This document shows, one piece after another, positions 9,075-19,879 of a DNA stretch of 64,000 nt. Both the position numbers and the translations under genes were made by a program. Origin of the DNA: Epithemia pelagica (lineage: Eukaryota > Bacillariophyta > Bacillariophyceae > Surirellales > Surirellaceae); NCBI GenBank assembly GCA_946965045.2, contig OX337233.1, positions 186,001 through 250,000 of the forward strand, in the 5' to 3' direction. The notes under the pieces are model-generated. The model saw only the letters and a list, made by a program, of their open reading frames with translations, searched no databases and was not told the DNA's origin. Position 1 is the stretch's first letter, and the number at the start of each line of letters is the position of its first letter.

Positions 9075-10095
9075 GTGATGAAGAGGTCCTTTTGAATGAT
9101 ACATTGGTCCACAGATTGGTAATTCAACATCCACAGATCGACAATCCCTAATTTCCAAGTCATCTCGTCCCACGCCATTCGTGGAACACCATTCTTTCCT
9201 TGGTCCTATACAGTCTGTTCACAACGACAGCAACAACAGAGAGAGTGGTCCTCTCTTGACTCATGATCCAATGATTTGAATGCATCGGGCATATTGTGAA
9301 GGAAGCAAGGCCACGACATGATGGACCAGAAGGAACCCATTGTGACGCGCTTCCCGTGTTGCATTAACAGCAGATGCCTGCATTCGTCTTCTTTGGACCG
9401 CTTTCGAGAATGTCACGTGGCTGTGGTTGGACCGCAAAGGTTGGTCCCTTATGTCATTATTGATACCGACTCCATCAATCATCATCTTTATGGGAGAGCC
9501 AAATCCGTGTCGTGCCGTCTTCGCCGGTTGTCAGTAATGCTCGCGCATGTCGTCCAATGATTGTGGCAGACGCATATCGCACGGGCTCAAGGGCCTCCGT
9601 TCGCTAATGGTGGGTGTCAGGACCGGTGCTACATTTGTCAATGGGTGATGTTGTCATCTCGATTGAAAACCACAAGAGTTCAAGAAGCAAAAGGTGAACC
9701 AGAGGAGTCGTCGCTTCGATGCACCTGGCGTCGAGAACGTACAAGAGTTTTGTGTGTCAGGATATGTCAAATTGCCGGTGTCAAACCACTAATGACGAAA
9801 ATACACCGTTGCAACAAAAGAGGCCGTTGGAAATTGCAGGATGTGACTGACAGATTCGGGAGTTGCATTCCTGTGGGTCTATTCCAAAAACATCCAGTTC
9901 CGCAATTTCTGAAACAGAGGTGGTAGTACAACGGCAAGAACAGGAACAAGACAATCACAGAGTGGCCTTGTCCAATTCCAGTGTGTTCTGTGACATGAAA
10001 CACCGATCGCGAACATGGATATCGACTGTGAATCCAAGCCTGGTAGCAGCTGCAGCGGCGGCAACATTGCAGTTTGAGCGTGGCTCGATCGATTG
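9075..10095. repeat. Duplicated block matching 53400-54191
   Basis: Similarity to 53400-54191 begins at GTGATGAAGAG and ends abruptly near GATCGATT. There the 54-kb copy switches to sequence matching 793 onward, while this copy continues into unique DNA. Plus-strand coding traces (CYICQWVM, SRLKTTRVQE, SSLGC-like) appear in both but are interrupted by stops. Confidence 0.75.
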
Positions 10096-10163
10096 TCTGG
10101 TGTTTATTGGCCTGGAGCTTGGTCCATAGTTTGACAGCACCCGACAAGATCTAAGCAATCTCC

Positions 10164-10454
10164 TTGTCTATGCAACGACGGCAACCAGAATGCATCTCTT
10201 CAGCCAACGTGACTCAAGTGTGCTTTCAGCTTCACGATTACACCAAGCCTTGGTCCGAATCCGCGCAGTCTCTCTTGGAAACAAGTCTTACTCGTCCAAC
10301 CTTTGGGTCTCACCACTCTGTTTGCCGTCGCCTAGCAGCCATGACTGATCCACAAAATGGTCGTCTCCTGCCCACACCGTTCCGCTCTGTCCTTGACATT
10401 CGTACTGAGCGTTGTATTCCCAGTGAGAGGTGTTTAGTTCCAAATTCGAGTCAT
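10164..10454. other. Unique segment with an ORF-like stretch, no recognised gene
   Basis: This 290-base stretch has no second copy in the window. The plus-strand frame beginning MSMQRRQPEC is open across it, but the frame continues into the Kelch flank, so it is not a credible gene end. It replaces the Kelch coding sequence that should precede the flank at 10470, so it may mark a deletion or insertion junction. Confidence 0.3.
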
Positions 10455-10469
10455 TCATGGTTGTTCCAA

Positions 10470-10558
10470 AATATTAACTGCAGAATTTATGAGGATCGGG
10501 ACAGGTTTTGCTTTGCTCCTGTGATTCTGATAGGTGCGGACTGGAAGCACGACTGACT
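10470..10558 (-). promoter_or_regulatory. Orphan type-A Kelch 5' flank without its gene
   Basis: Contains CTGCAGAATTTATGAGGATC and GGTGCGGACTGGAAGCACGA, the same pieces found upstream of intact Kelch starts. No Kelch codons follow on the minus strand: the expected start-codon neighbourhood near 10455 gives way to unique DNA. This is probably the remnant of a deleted Kelch copy. Confidence 0.55.
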
Positions 10559-10559
10559 T

Positions 10560-11692
10560 GCCGAAATCGATGGATAGAGAAATATCGTGACTGTTCTTGT
10601 CACAGATCACGCATTCTTTTCGGAGAAGTTTTTGGATACCGAAATTAACGACACAGAACCACTGGTATGTATATGGCTCCGATCTATTTCTCTCTATCCA
10701 TGTGTTTTGCATCCATAGATTCTTCGTTCTTCGTGGGCGCTCGTGACTAGAGGATCTCTTTGCAATCTTACTTGTCGAGCCTCTGCTTTCGATAACCACA
10801 ACGACTCTTCTTCCAGAGGGACCCATGGGATGGTGATGTTGTTTACAGGAAACACGAGATTCCATGTACCAATCATTGCTGATCTTTTTGAGGATGAATG
10901 CGGTAAATCAGAAGAGTACTCGATATCACCCTGTTTGCATTGGTCCATGGTGGATCGCTCGGTTTCTTTTCTTGTTGCTCATGTAGCGTTAGGATTTTGT
11001 TGCGAAGATGACAAACTGGAGGGGTCACTTGGTTGATCGAGAGAGTCTCACCAACAACGATTGTACACCACCAGCATCAATGTGGGGTCTTGGGGAGGCA
11101 GACAAGCTTGCAGAGGGAGTTTTGTGGATGAGGAATGACGCATCGTCAACGCTTCTGCATCCTCGGTGCTACCGCTTTTGTGGAATGGTCGTTGTTGTTC
11201 TCCTTTGTTCCATTTCATTCGAAGCGCCTTTATATGGTTGGTCTTTTTCCTTTCGACAATCTTCGTAGTCTTTCACCAAGAAAAGGAAGAAGAGACGTAC
11301 ATGCCTCGTCACTGGCAAAGTCTCATAAATTGCTCGTAACGAACGATTCCATGGTTTCCCATGGAATGTGGCAGTAGATTCTATTGTAGAGTGGTCGTCT
11401 TGGCGACGAGAGCAATTGTCAATTGTCCTCTCCTTTTTCGAATAGAGGAAAGAGTGGAACTGCTCGTCTCGGTCGGCGCGCCTGTGAGCACAGGACAGAA
11501 TACAATACAATAGTGTGACATGGCTGGTCTTGGTCGGCGCGCCTCTGCGAGCCATTCCTGTGTCCTCATTCCGCGACCAAGATTTTGGGGGAGGGGGACT
11601 CCACATCAGTTTGGGGGAATATCCATTGAAACAAACGACAAAAATAAAAAAAAAGGAACAATCTATTTTAACGCTGCCGCGCGTACCCGCTA
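10560..11692. other. Decayed duplicated DNA, relative of 48150-50125
   Basis: Diverged but collinear in parts with 48240-48600 and 49880-50125. Plus-strand coding traces around 10803-11034 (RFHVPIIADLF, EDECGKSEE, then FLVAHVAL and EDDKLEGSLG) have a frameshifted partner near 48480-48600 (VEDECGKSDED, LLALGCFWEDDQL). That suggests a dead gene of unknown type. A 13-bp GGTCGGCGCGCCT repeat occurs at 11471-11483 and 11532-11544, but only once at 49961-49973. Confidence 0.45.
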
Positions 11693-11767
11693 GGGTATCG
11701 TCGACCGACGCGCCCGGCCTCAGAAAACTAAGGCGAGGACTAACAAATCAAGAAAAAGGTTGGAACA

Positions 11768-13834
11768 TTACGGGAAAGGGTGTGCAGACCGGAGGATGAC
11801 TGGGCGCCAAGTGTTGAGCCAGTTCCTCAGTTGGATGGACGTAGTAGAGAAGGTAAAATGGATTTCAGGAGAATCGTAGAAAAGGATGGTATCAGAGGGA
11901 TTGACTTGAGGTTTGAGGAGGTAGAGAGCTCGAACTTCGCGTTGAGCTTGAGAATATGCGGCAGCTTCAATCGTTGCAGGATTATCGCCGTGAAGATTCT
12001 GATTGCGTTGGAGCCACAGACGATACGCATGATGCCAGAGAACAGTGATGGTAGAAGACACAAGACGGACACCAGAAAATTTAGGGGAGGAGATGCCTTG
12101 GGAGCGAAGAAACTGATCTTGTAAGCGAGACCATTGAGAAGAGAATCGGCCCATGAAGAGCTGATCGATGCCGATGGTAATTTGCGACAAAAGAGCGCGT
12201 TGATAGACGGAAGGAACAAGGGAGATGGAAGGGGACGTATCTTGAAGCCACGAGCGAAGACATTCGGAGAGAAGTAGGGTGATAGTCGGATCAGCATGAA
12301 GGGAATTCCACAATTTATCCAGATCAGAAAACAAGGGGACAGACCATTGTCGATGTGGACAACGAAGAAAATGTGACCACGTTTCAAGTGTTGTGGGACA
12401 TAACGGACATGAGTCTTGATAAAAGGAAGCGTATCGTGAGCGCAGATGTCCGAGTGGTAGCCAATCGTGAATGTACTTGATAATGAAATGACGGTGTGGG
12501 AAGTTGGCGTTAATGGCTCGTCCATGTGCTACCCAATCAACCGAATTAAAAGTATCGTTAGACCAGTTGAATTTGTTGCATAGGTAGTGAGAAGAACGTT
12601 CAAATGTAGACAATCGACGTAATATCGAGCGGTACTTTGACGTGATCGTGCCGTCTTGGCAATGAAGGATTGCTCTGCTACCAGTAACCAGAGGAGCCAG
12701 CGTAGAGGACACATTAGACGGATAAGTATACGAAGAAGCCAGACCATCAGTGTCAATATTCAGTTGAGATGGCAACGGAAGCGTTGTGTAAGCATGAGCA
12801 TCATCCTGGTGCCCTTTAACATGTTGAATATGAGGCATACGGTCAAAGAGTCGTAGAGATGATGAAATCGACTGTTGTAGATCCCAATCAGCCGACATAG
12901 TGGAATATGGAAATTCCACTAGCCACTCTAACCGTTTGTGAATTGTAGTGATCAAGCTTTCCGAGTCTGTATAAAGCCGTAGGTCACGAGGCAGTGGGAT
13001 CTCAGAGAATGAGCAGAAGTGAACCAAGAATCGGAGTAAAGCTAGGAAACCGTAGCTTTCAGCTCTAAACGAAGAAGTACGGTAACCTGGTGCGGGCCCG
13101 TGAATCATAAACAATCGCTGACCAGAGTCAGTTGCACACGTACACCCGAAAGTGCCTTGAAATTGCACTGCAGATCCGTCGCTGCAAAGAAGCAGAGGAC
13201 AAGATGGTCGCGTCAGATAATCGATCAGTTCCACGTCGGTACACACTAGCGTGTGTAGATCCAATAGTAGTTTCTCCCAGGAGGGCAATCGTCTAACATA
13301 AGCATCAAAAGTGTTCAGTGGAGGAGTCGGTTGAGTTGCGACAACGGAACGCGAAGGAAGAACCATTCTCGCAGGTCCGGTGTTGGCGGTAGCCACTGGG
13401 CAGGCAGTTGAGGGGACATCGCCGCGGATAGTATTAGTTGCAATAAACACTGGACCAGTACAGCGAAATTCCTGCCATTGGTTTGCTGCGACATGAACAA
13501 ACAGAGTGGAACGATCTTGAGAAAGATAGGAGAACCATTGTCGTATTGTTGTAGTACCTCCAAATAACCATCGACACAAAGGAGAGGCAAGTCGACGAGC
13601 AGAGTGCGGAGCCAAGAAGGATTGAAGGAACCGTCGCCATGTGCTCCAGGCCCGAGGTCCAGGACGGGACTGGTATGGCGTCAGATAAGTGCAACTTGAT
13701 TTGTTGTCGATACGGCCGTCGATTGCCGCAAGAGTCAATGTACTACCATCTGGAGTGACAAGATCGCTGAGCATTATAACTTGGAGATACAGACGGCACG
13801 CGTTGATCAATTTGAGCTCGGTCGAAGACGGCAC
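11768..13834 (-). pseudogene. LINE ORF2, C-terminal half: RNase H and zinc-knuckle region, out of frame
   Basis: A 688-residue open frame with no natural ATG at its left end; it is the continuation of the reverse transcriptase ORF after a frameshift. RNase H1-type residues are visible in order: SDGSA (first Asp), FRAESYG (Glu), LYTDSES (Asp), HVKGHQDD, and NIDTDGLA (last Asp). Farther on, a cysteine/histidine cluster (CPLC...HFLRCPH) resembles a zinc knuckle. The RNase H would degrade the RNA template during target-primed reverse transcription. The frame and residues are intact, so damage is limited to the junction at 13791-13860. As it stands it lacks a start. Confidence 0.85.
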
Positions 13835-13860
13835 GCGTTGATCAATTTGAGCTCGGTCGA
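13791..13860. repeat. 35-bp perfect tandem duplication that frameshifts LINE ORF2
   Basis: Positions 13791-13825 and 13826-13860 are identical (starting AGACGGCACGCG, ending GCTCGGTCGA). 35 is not a multiple of three. Both flanking ORFs encode the same peptide, SSTELKLINACRL, once each, as expected if one frame was split by a single duplication. Confidence 0.95.
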
Positions 13861-16800
13861 TGAGGCAGTAAATTCCAGTGCGCTATCCATTAAGAACACA
13901 TCGTTCTCGCGTTGCAGTTTTGGAACAAAGGTTTCTTCTAATTCCACACGGCAATCAACCTCGGACAAGAATTTACGTAGTTGTGGAACCCATTGCATGG
14001 GGGACAAGTGCGGAAGAGGAGTATGAACATCCTCCAAAATAGGTACGCCTGTTCCAGCAAGAAACTGACCCCAAGACATCATGATCGATGCGAGTTTATA
14101 CGGTACTCCAGTTGACCGAATACATGCGAGAAGAAGATACAGCTGTGCAATCCCTCTCTCGATAGATAATGTGCGTAGACCGAGACCACCATAATCAGAG
14201 GAACCATACACCACAGCGTTGGGCATATTTCTGTTGAATCCATACTTTGGTAAGAATGCGCGTTTGAACTGACGTTGTAAAGCGTTGCAATACCCGGTGG
14301 AAAGTGTCGACGATGGAAATGGGTAGCAAATACTCGGAAGATAAATGGCATGATAGTACGACCATGCTTCCGTACGGGTGAAGGGACTTCTTGCCATAAC
14401 ACGGCTGTGCGCGAGATTCCGTTTTGATAGAGCAGTGAACAGCCCGGTGTTAGTAGCATGGGGCGATTTCTGCACTCCGAGTGTTTTGTGACTCTTAAAC
14501 GAGGATAGTTGCTTCAAAGGGACACTAGGATTCCCGTCCTTGAAAGAGATTGTGATTGTTGGGCCAAAGCTGCCATCTTTTAAAAGGGGTAACCCGTCGA
14601 CAGAGAAAGTGTAGTAAAGAAAATGGTATGAGCACTTGAGAGGGTTCAGAGCTCCTCCAGAGAGATCCAGTAGGTCATTCCAACGTTGGGCATCTGACTG
14701 GGCTTTTGCAAGATAATGTTCTGGACAAGCCGCTTGCGGTAATGTAAAGTCGTTCACACTACCGCTAGTGTCGTCGACGAATCCAATCATATATACCGAA
14801 GTGTGTACCGATCCGTCAGGAGAGACAAACGTTGCTCCATTGGCTTTCGCTTCATATGTTTCGAACAGGATGCTAGAAACAACACACCAAATGCCAGGAG
14901 AATTTCCAGCACCCTGGCCAGAACCGTAGATTGGATATATCGTGCAGTGTTTGTAAGATTGTTCAGATACTCCCAATTGCGTTTTGAGAAAGTATTTTGC
15001 CTCTGCCAAAGTTGTTGCATTGATAAACACGATTGACCGATTTTGCCCGTAGCTGCGAGACGCGAGACTGCCGAAAGAGAGAATAATCCTGTCGTAGCAG
15101 GCTGTTGCGTCGTAGTCGAGGTGTACCAAAGGGCGCTTGCTGGCCCGAGAAATTTCATACTGAAATTCTTCACACAACGTTGGAATCACGGCGTCTCGTC
15201 CTGGAACGCCACCAAACTGGGTAGGATGCAAAACTTGTTGGTTTGTTGCGAGCTGAATCATATGGCGCCACTTTAGAGCCAGGACTAAGTTATAGTCCTG
15301 TTCGTAAAGATGTATGACTCGAAGACGATGGATGCGCAAGTCGTCTGGTTCTTTCAAAATCATGACGTTCACAATGTGTTTCCATCTAGCAAACGAGTAG
15401 CGGTTCTCCAATGCACAATTCAGTAGACCGATGTGCCAATCAATCAAGTCATTCCTTTGTTGTTCTAGAACTTGCCCTTCTTCTGTACTTGGATCGATAT
15501 CGTGTTCAGCAATAAGAGCTTTGCTGTGTCCTAAATGAAAGCCGGATGGCGACGTTGTAGTAGACTCTGGCCAGGAACGCATCTTCCCAATCCAATCTTC
15601 TTTGCTAATTGCACACGGAATGGCATCAATAGCCACTCTCGACTTCATATGGTCCAGTAGGCTTTGTTGCATTTCGTCTAATTCATCTGATTGCCATTCT
15701 CCCTCTAAGATCAATTCCGCTGTGTGCGTTGAGGCACCCCAATCGCACCATTCCGAGAACGGTGGTTTCGTAGGAAAAGTTCCATCCGCTTGGCCAAAGT
15801 GGCGTCTGTTTCGTTGAAGTAGGCGTTCTTCAATCTCTGCTGGCGTATCTATGGTAATCCAGCTTGAGCAGTTGTTGTAATCGGTTGTCGTAGGATCTGC
15901 TGGAACGTCTAGGCGCGTAATCCCTGATTTCTTACTCCCCCGATACTGACGAAGCTTCGCATACATTGCTTTTGTCCTTTCTGCTGCGATTCGATGCTTT
16001 AAAGTTTTTGATTGTTGTTTATCGCCTCGATCTATAGCATCTTGAAGTGCAAGTTGGAGTTCATTTTGACGCCTGAATACAGCCTGTTTCGTCATGCTCT
16101 TAATCTTTTGTTGTGTTAGCCGAAGTTCAGTACGGCATGCAGAAAGTGTTGATGGAAATCCCCCGACATGTCCTTGATTTGTGATGTGTGCAATTCCGTC
16201 ATCGAAAGATCGTTTCAGGCGGGTAGCAGAGATCAATTTCTGTAGTAAGTTCTTGCGTTGTCGAAGTTCAGCTAACTCAGTGACGTAAGGTACGTCGCGA
16301 GGTTTCTTTGCACACTGTTTAGCAGCATGCTCGCCTGCACGCTGGAAGTCTTGATCTAACCGTTCTGCCAACTCAGGATCCCATGATGTTTTTAGACGCT
16401 CCAGTCTTTGTTGAAAGTTGTGATCCCGGCAGTACTTGTGTTTAGCTGAGAGATATACGCGGTTTGAAGCCTTATCCTTGCTTGTGAAATCTCGACTGGA
16501 AATAGGGCCCAATTCTTGTGTTTTATTGCCGAATAGTCGTTCCACATTGAAGTCGATGAAAATGTTTCGGTGATCACCACGAGACCGTTGTCCAAAAGGC
16601 TCGTAACATCCGTCTTCAACAGCTTCAGCTACCCAATCGGATGCTAAAACATAATCAATTCGCTCTCTTCCTCGCACATGTGTTGCAAATTCCGCTGTCC
16701 CGAGGATTTGATACATTACATCGCATAAATCAAGTTCGGTACATAGTTGCGACATCCCTCTGTTCTCATCATTCAGAGGCTCGTTAAAATCTCCCATCAG

Positions 16801-17709
16801 GAGAATGCCAGATTGTCCTGCCTGTTTATCTTTGATGAAGGTAGATAAATCGGTAACAAATGCTTCACGGGGGCTACAATTTCGTCGTGCTTGCCGTAGC
16901 ATTGAAGTTTGTTGTGCGGATGCAGATAAGGACCGGATCTGACCAGTTGTTCCATCGACGATTGTTTGTTTACATACTTGATAGGCGGTAATGATCGTTA
17001 GCGATTTGTGTCCGCGGCACGAGAATGTTTGATAAGCCCAGCGTCCGAGAGGATCTCGACCCTGGGCGGTAACTCTACCAGTTGAGCGTCCTTGTGTCAC
17101 TTGTAATACGCCGCCTGGTTTGTAGTCACGGCATCTTGGTGATGGAATTGCACTGCTGGCAACTGTTAGTCTTGAATGGTCAGTCTGTCTTCTCAATGTC
17201 GTCTCGAGCCGATTTCTCACTCCGTGTTGCATAGTATCTAAATTGATCTCGTATAAGCCCCATGTGTCCACTTGGAGATTCGTCATTTCCAGGCATAATT
17301 CTGCAAACTCTCCTCCATCATGACCGATTTTTAAACCGTTCGGATTACATCCGAATACCCGGAAGATCCCGTCTTCTTTCCTTGGATTCCGAGGCTGTCC
17401 AATGAACCCGTTGGTTGCATAGTTTTCTTGTCCTTCCAATGTTGTTTCTTCTGGTGCTTGATAGTAAAAATTGTCCTCGTGATTTGAATGATAGTTGTTG
17501 ATATTGTTATTGATATGAGAAGGCGATGTACTGATGTTGATGTTGTTGTGGTGGTAAGATGTTGTCTGCGATGATGATTGATAGGAATCTTGCAATTGTG
17601 ATTCTTGTTGATCTACGTAGGAGTTAACTGTGCTATTACGATCGTGACTCATGACTAAACACGCTGGTGTTGGCCATGGACTCGTCCGCTGCACTGGTTG
17701 AGTTGCCAT
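13807..17709 (-). CDS. LINE ORF2, N-terminal part: APE-type endonuclease and reverse transcriptase
   Basis: 1300 residues; the first ATG is at 17709, and an alternative at 17652 (MSHDRNS) also overlaps the end of ORF1. The endonuclease occupies about residues 115-390, with NPNG, the YEIN glutamate, LMGDFNE, RIDYVLAS and SRGDHR, the usual order of an APE-like nuclease that nicks target DNA. The reverse transcriptase follows: LDYDATACYD (motif A), SGQGAGNSPG (motif B) and IGFVDDTSG (catalytic DD). The protein ends prematurely after NACRLRPSSN because of the 35-bp duplication, so RNase H is lost from this frame. The frame is +1 relative to ORF1. Nuclease and polymerase motifs look intact. Confidence 0.9.
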   Translation of the reverse strand: MATQPVQRTSPWPTPACLVMSHDRNSTVNSYVDQQESQLQDSYQSSSQTTSYHHNNINISTSPSHINNNINNYHSNHEDNFYYQAPEETTLEGQENYATNGFIGQPRNPRKEDGIFRVFGCNPNGLKIGHDGGEFAELCLEMTNLQVDTWGLYEINLDTMQHGVRNRLETTLRRQTDHSRLTVASSAIPSPRCRDYKPGGVLQVTQGRSTGRVTAQGRDPLGRWAYQTFSCRGHKSLTIITAYQVCKQTIVDGTTGQIRSLSASAQQTSMLRQARRNCSPREAFVTDLSTFIKDKQAGQSGILLMGDFNEPLNDENRGMSQLCTELDLCDVMYQILGTAEFATHVRGRERIDYVLASDWVAEAVEDGCYEPFGQRSRGDHRNIFIDFNVERLFGNKTQELGPISSRDFTSKDKASNRVYLSAKHKYCRDHNFQQRLERLKTSWDPELAERLDQDFQRAGEHAAKQCAKKPRDVPYVTELAELRQRKNLLQKLISATRLKRSFDDGIAHITNQGHVGGFPSTLSACRTELRLTQQKIKSMTKQAVFRRQNELQLALQDAIDRGDKQQSKTLKHRIAAERTKAMYAKLRQYRGSKKSGITRLDVPADPTTTDYNNCSSWITIDTPAEIEERLLQRNRRHFGQADGTFPTKPPFSEWCDWGASTHTAELILEGEWQSDELDEMQQSLLDHMKSRVAIDAIPCAISKEDWIGKMRSWPESTTTSPSGFHLGHSKALIAEHDIDPSTEEGQVLEQQRNDLIDWHIGLLNCALENRYSFARWKHIVNVMILKEPDDLRIHRLRVIHLYEQDYNLVLALKWRHMIQLATNQQVLHPTQFGGVPGRDAVIPTLCEEFQYEISRASKRPLVHLDYDATACYDRIILSFGSLASRSYGQNRSIVFINATTLAEAKYFLKTQLGVSEQSYKHCTIYPIYGSGQGAGNSPGIWCVVSSILFETYEAKANGATFVSPDGSVHTSVYMIGFVDDTSGSVNDFTLPQAACPEHYLAKAQSDAQRWNDLLDLSGGALNPLKCSYHFLYYTFSVDGLPLLKDGSFGPTITISFKDGNPSVPLKQLSSFKSHKTLGVQKSPHATNTGLFTALSKRNLAHSRVMARSPFTRTEAWSYYHAIYLPSICYPFPSSTLSTGYCNALQRQFKRAFLPKYGFNRNMPNAVVYGSSDYGGLGLRTLSIERGIAQLYLLLACIRSTGVPYKLASIMMSWGQFLAGTGVPILEDVHTPLPHLSPMQWVPQLRKFLSEVDCRVELEETFVPKLQRENDVFLMDSALEFTASSTELKLINACRLRPSSN

Positions 17710-19753
17710 GTTCCATGCTCACATCAAGGGATGTGGCCGGCTGCTTTGAGTCGCCATAGGAGGTCACATTGCCGTCCTGACTCATTTCGTTGGGTTTCCG
17801 TTTGTTGGCTTGGTTTGGTGTTTGTGGCATGTTCAGTTGGGAGGGAGAAATCTGTTCCACTTGGTTCGAGGCGTGTGGGGTTTGTCCTTGATGAGGAGCC
17901 GGTCCTTGATGATACTGAGGATGACCTGGAGTGTATCCTTGTTGCTGTACTGTCGGATGTCCATGGATTTGAGACTGAGGGTACATAGCTTGATTCGGTG
18001 GATGGAACGGTGGTTGTCCTTGTGGTAGGAAAGGAGGTTGTCCTTGGGGATAGTACGGGGGAGGCAGTGGCATTTGGTTCTGTTGGAATGATATCATTTG
18101 TTGCTGCATAGCCATCATAATCGTATCCACTAATTCTTTCTTGTCTCGTTCTTGTTGTTCTTTTTGATCGTGAATATACTGTTGGAATCGTTCATCAAGC
18201 TCATCGAATCTTGTTTGAAGTTTGTCCCTCTCATCTTTCATCTTGTCATAATCTTCTTGGCTCACCTGGCTTGATTCCATGTCCGAAGAGCGTCCTTGCA
18301 TTATTACCGTTTTAATTGGGACTGCGCTCGTCCAAGCTTGTGTACTCGGGCCAGATGCATGAGGTGGAGCAACGTATTTATCATGTTTGAGGCCACTTTC
18401 AACTTTGCCATACGCCTTGTCAAGAGCTGTCATATAGGTTGCATATGAGCCTGCGTGGGAGGCTGATGCCGAGGAGTCTTCGTCTTCATCTTGATCAGAA
18501 TAAATGTTGCGCTTGAAGGCAACTCTAGGTGGTTGGTCGAATGGAGTCGGTGTCAGGTTTCGGAGACGCATTTCTTGTTTCGTGAGAGATTCGATGTTCA
18601 TTCTCAAGAAGCCTTTGATCGCATCAAAATGTTCTCTGGTTGTATGAACGTTGTAGCGCCCAATTTGATCGCTGTCCTTGTGTTTGGTGACTCGTTGCAC
18701 TCCCTCCATGGAGCAAATCTTAGGACTGAGATACCACATTACAGATGAATGAATACCAGCCACTGGAACGATTTGACATTCGCCCAGATATCGATTCTGT
18801 TCTATCATGGCATTGATATATTTTTGTTTGCTTGACGTATGGCGTAGCCGGTGGAAGAGAAATTCGGGATTGTCTTCATAGGTTGTATGGAGTAGCTGGA
18901 GAAGGCTCTTTGCATCTTGTTGTCGGCACTGTAAGTCGAAGGCTTTTGTAGAAAATGGCTGACGACCAGGTTCAAAAAGCATGGGCGACGAATAGTTGCA
19001 GCAGAACTTAGGAATTTTCTTTTCCGGAGTGCGTGTCTTTCTCGAAATCTCTTTCAATACAATTTCTACCATTTCTTCCGGTAGAATATTACTTGGGTCA
19101 TACCCAACAAAAAACCCCAAGTTGGAAATCCGAATCTCATCTTCCTTCCACATATGTTTTGTCATCTTAGCGTTCGAGTGCTTGAGTTTCTCATCAACCG
19201 AAAAATGGCGGCGAATTTCGCTTAGGGGAATACGCGAGAGCACACGATGTACGACCATATATATTGGTGTCCTGTTCTTGTTCTTGTTGCCTTTTGAATA
19301 GTGTAGGTCGTAGTGTCGGAGGTACGCTGAATAGGTTTCAAGAGAATCGATCTTGCGTCGGTTTAACTTCGTGCCTCTGTTGTCAAAAATTTTTACTTCG
19401 GGATACACTTTTGCAATAGTTTGTAGGATAGCAAAATGATATCGTGCAACCTCCGTGCTCTGTTTGTCATCTTTCGGACGGAACATGAATTTGATTGTAT
19501 ATTGTTGTTCTTCACCTTCATATGCGATAGGTTGGTTAGTTGTTGTTGCTGTAGCGGCACTGGCAGCGTCATCGTCGTTGGCATGGTTGTTATTGTTATT
19601 GTTATCGTTGTTGGAGTTGTTATCTGTTGCTGCACTTGTGCTAGTCGAAGTCCTTTGTTCTACAGGGGTATTCGAAGGGTTGTTGTTGTCTTGCATGTTC
19701 TCGTCGTTCCTGACAGCCGTAGGATTATCGTCGTTGCGGTCCGCCATGGTCAT
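17636..19753 (-). CDS. LINE ORF1 protein (RNA-binding/chaperone-like, unclassified)
   Basis: 705 residues from ATG 19753 (MTMADRNDDN); the longer frame begins with GTG. An Asn/Thr/Ala-rich disordered head is followed by a folded region (about 80-400) with YTIKFMFRP, LGFFVGYDP and YLSPKICSM. Next come a basic/acidic linker, a coiled-coil candidate (KMKDERDKLQ to RDKKELVDTI), and a Pro/Gln-rich tail with repeated QGQPPF units. ORF1 proteins of LINEs usually coat the RNA. No zinc knuckle or RRM is evident, so RNA binding is inferred from position only. The stop (17638-17636) lies inside ORF2, so the two ORFs overlap by 74 bases from the first ORF2 ATG, or 17 bases from the second. Confidence 0.8.
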   Translation of the reverse strand: MTMADRNDDNPTAVRNDENMQDNNNPSNTPVEQRTSTSTSAATDNNSNNDNNNNNNHANDDDAASAATATTTNQPIAYEGEEQQYTIKFMFRPKDDKQSTEVARYHFAILQTIAKVYPEVKIFDNRGTKLNRRKIDSLETYSAYLRHYDLHYSKGNKNKNRTPIYMVVHRVLSRIPLSEIRRHFSVDEKLKHSNAKMTKHMWKEDEIRISNLGFFVGYDPSNILPEEMVEIVLKEISRKTRTPEKKIPKFCCNYSSPMLFEPGRQPFSTKAFDLQCRQQDAKSLLQLLHTTYEDNPEFLFHRLRHTSSKQKYINAMIEQNRYLGECQIVPVAGIHSSVMWYLSPKICSMEGVQRVTKHKDSDQIGRYNVHTTREHFDAIKGFLRMNIESLTKQEMRLRNLTPTPFDQPPRVAFKRNIYSDQDEDEDSSASASHAGSYATYMTALDKAYGKVESGLKHDKYVAPPHASGPSTQAWTSAVPIKTVIMQGRSSDMESSQVSQEDYDKMKDERDKLQTRFDELDERFQQYIHDQKEQQERDKKELVDTIMMAMQQQMISFQQNQMPLPPPYYPQGQPPFLPQGQPPFHPPNQAMYPQSQIHGHPTVQQQGYTPGHPQYHQGPAPHQGQTPHASNQVEQISPSQLNMPQTPNQANKRKPNEMSQDGNVTSYGDSKQPATSLDVSMEHGNSTSAADESMANTSVFSHESRS

Positions 19754-19879
19754 CCAGAAACCAGAAACAACCACTACACTTTCTGGTGTAGGGTGTGGTA
19801 GTAAAGCTACGTTAAGGGCCAGAAACTATAGGTAAAGCTGTGTCAACGTCACTTTCAATTTCGCCTTCCACGAAATTAT

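Larger units (their letters stand above)
11693..19879 (-). mobile_element. APE-type non-LTR retrotransposon (LINE), two ORFs, ORF2 frameshifted
   Basis: About 8.2 kb on the minus strand: ORF1 (17636-19753), then ORF2 encoding endonuclease, reverse transcriptase and RNase H. The edges are inferred from the paralogous uninterrupted sequence at 50070-50150. There, GCTGCCGC...CCGCTA is followed directly by CTGAAACGACAAAAAAAGATCAGCAC. Here the two halves lie at about 11675-11692 and from about 19881. The left edge shows no clear poly(A) tail. A 35-bp tandem duplication breaks ORF2, so this copy cannot make a full ORF2 protein without frameshifting. Confidence 0.85.

Noticed and set aside
11633-11649. 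17-bp direct repeat flanking the first LINE as a target-site duplication
   Set aside because: Both blocks are present in the LINE-free paralogue near 50.1 kb, so they probably predate the insertion.
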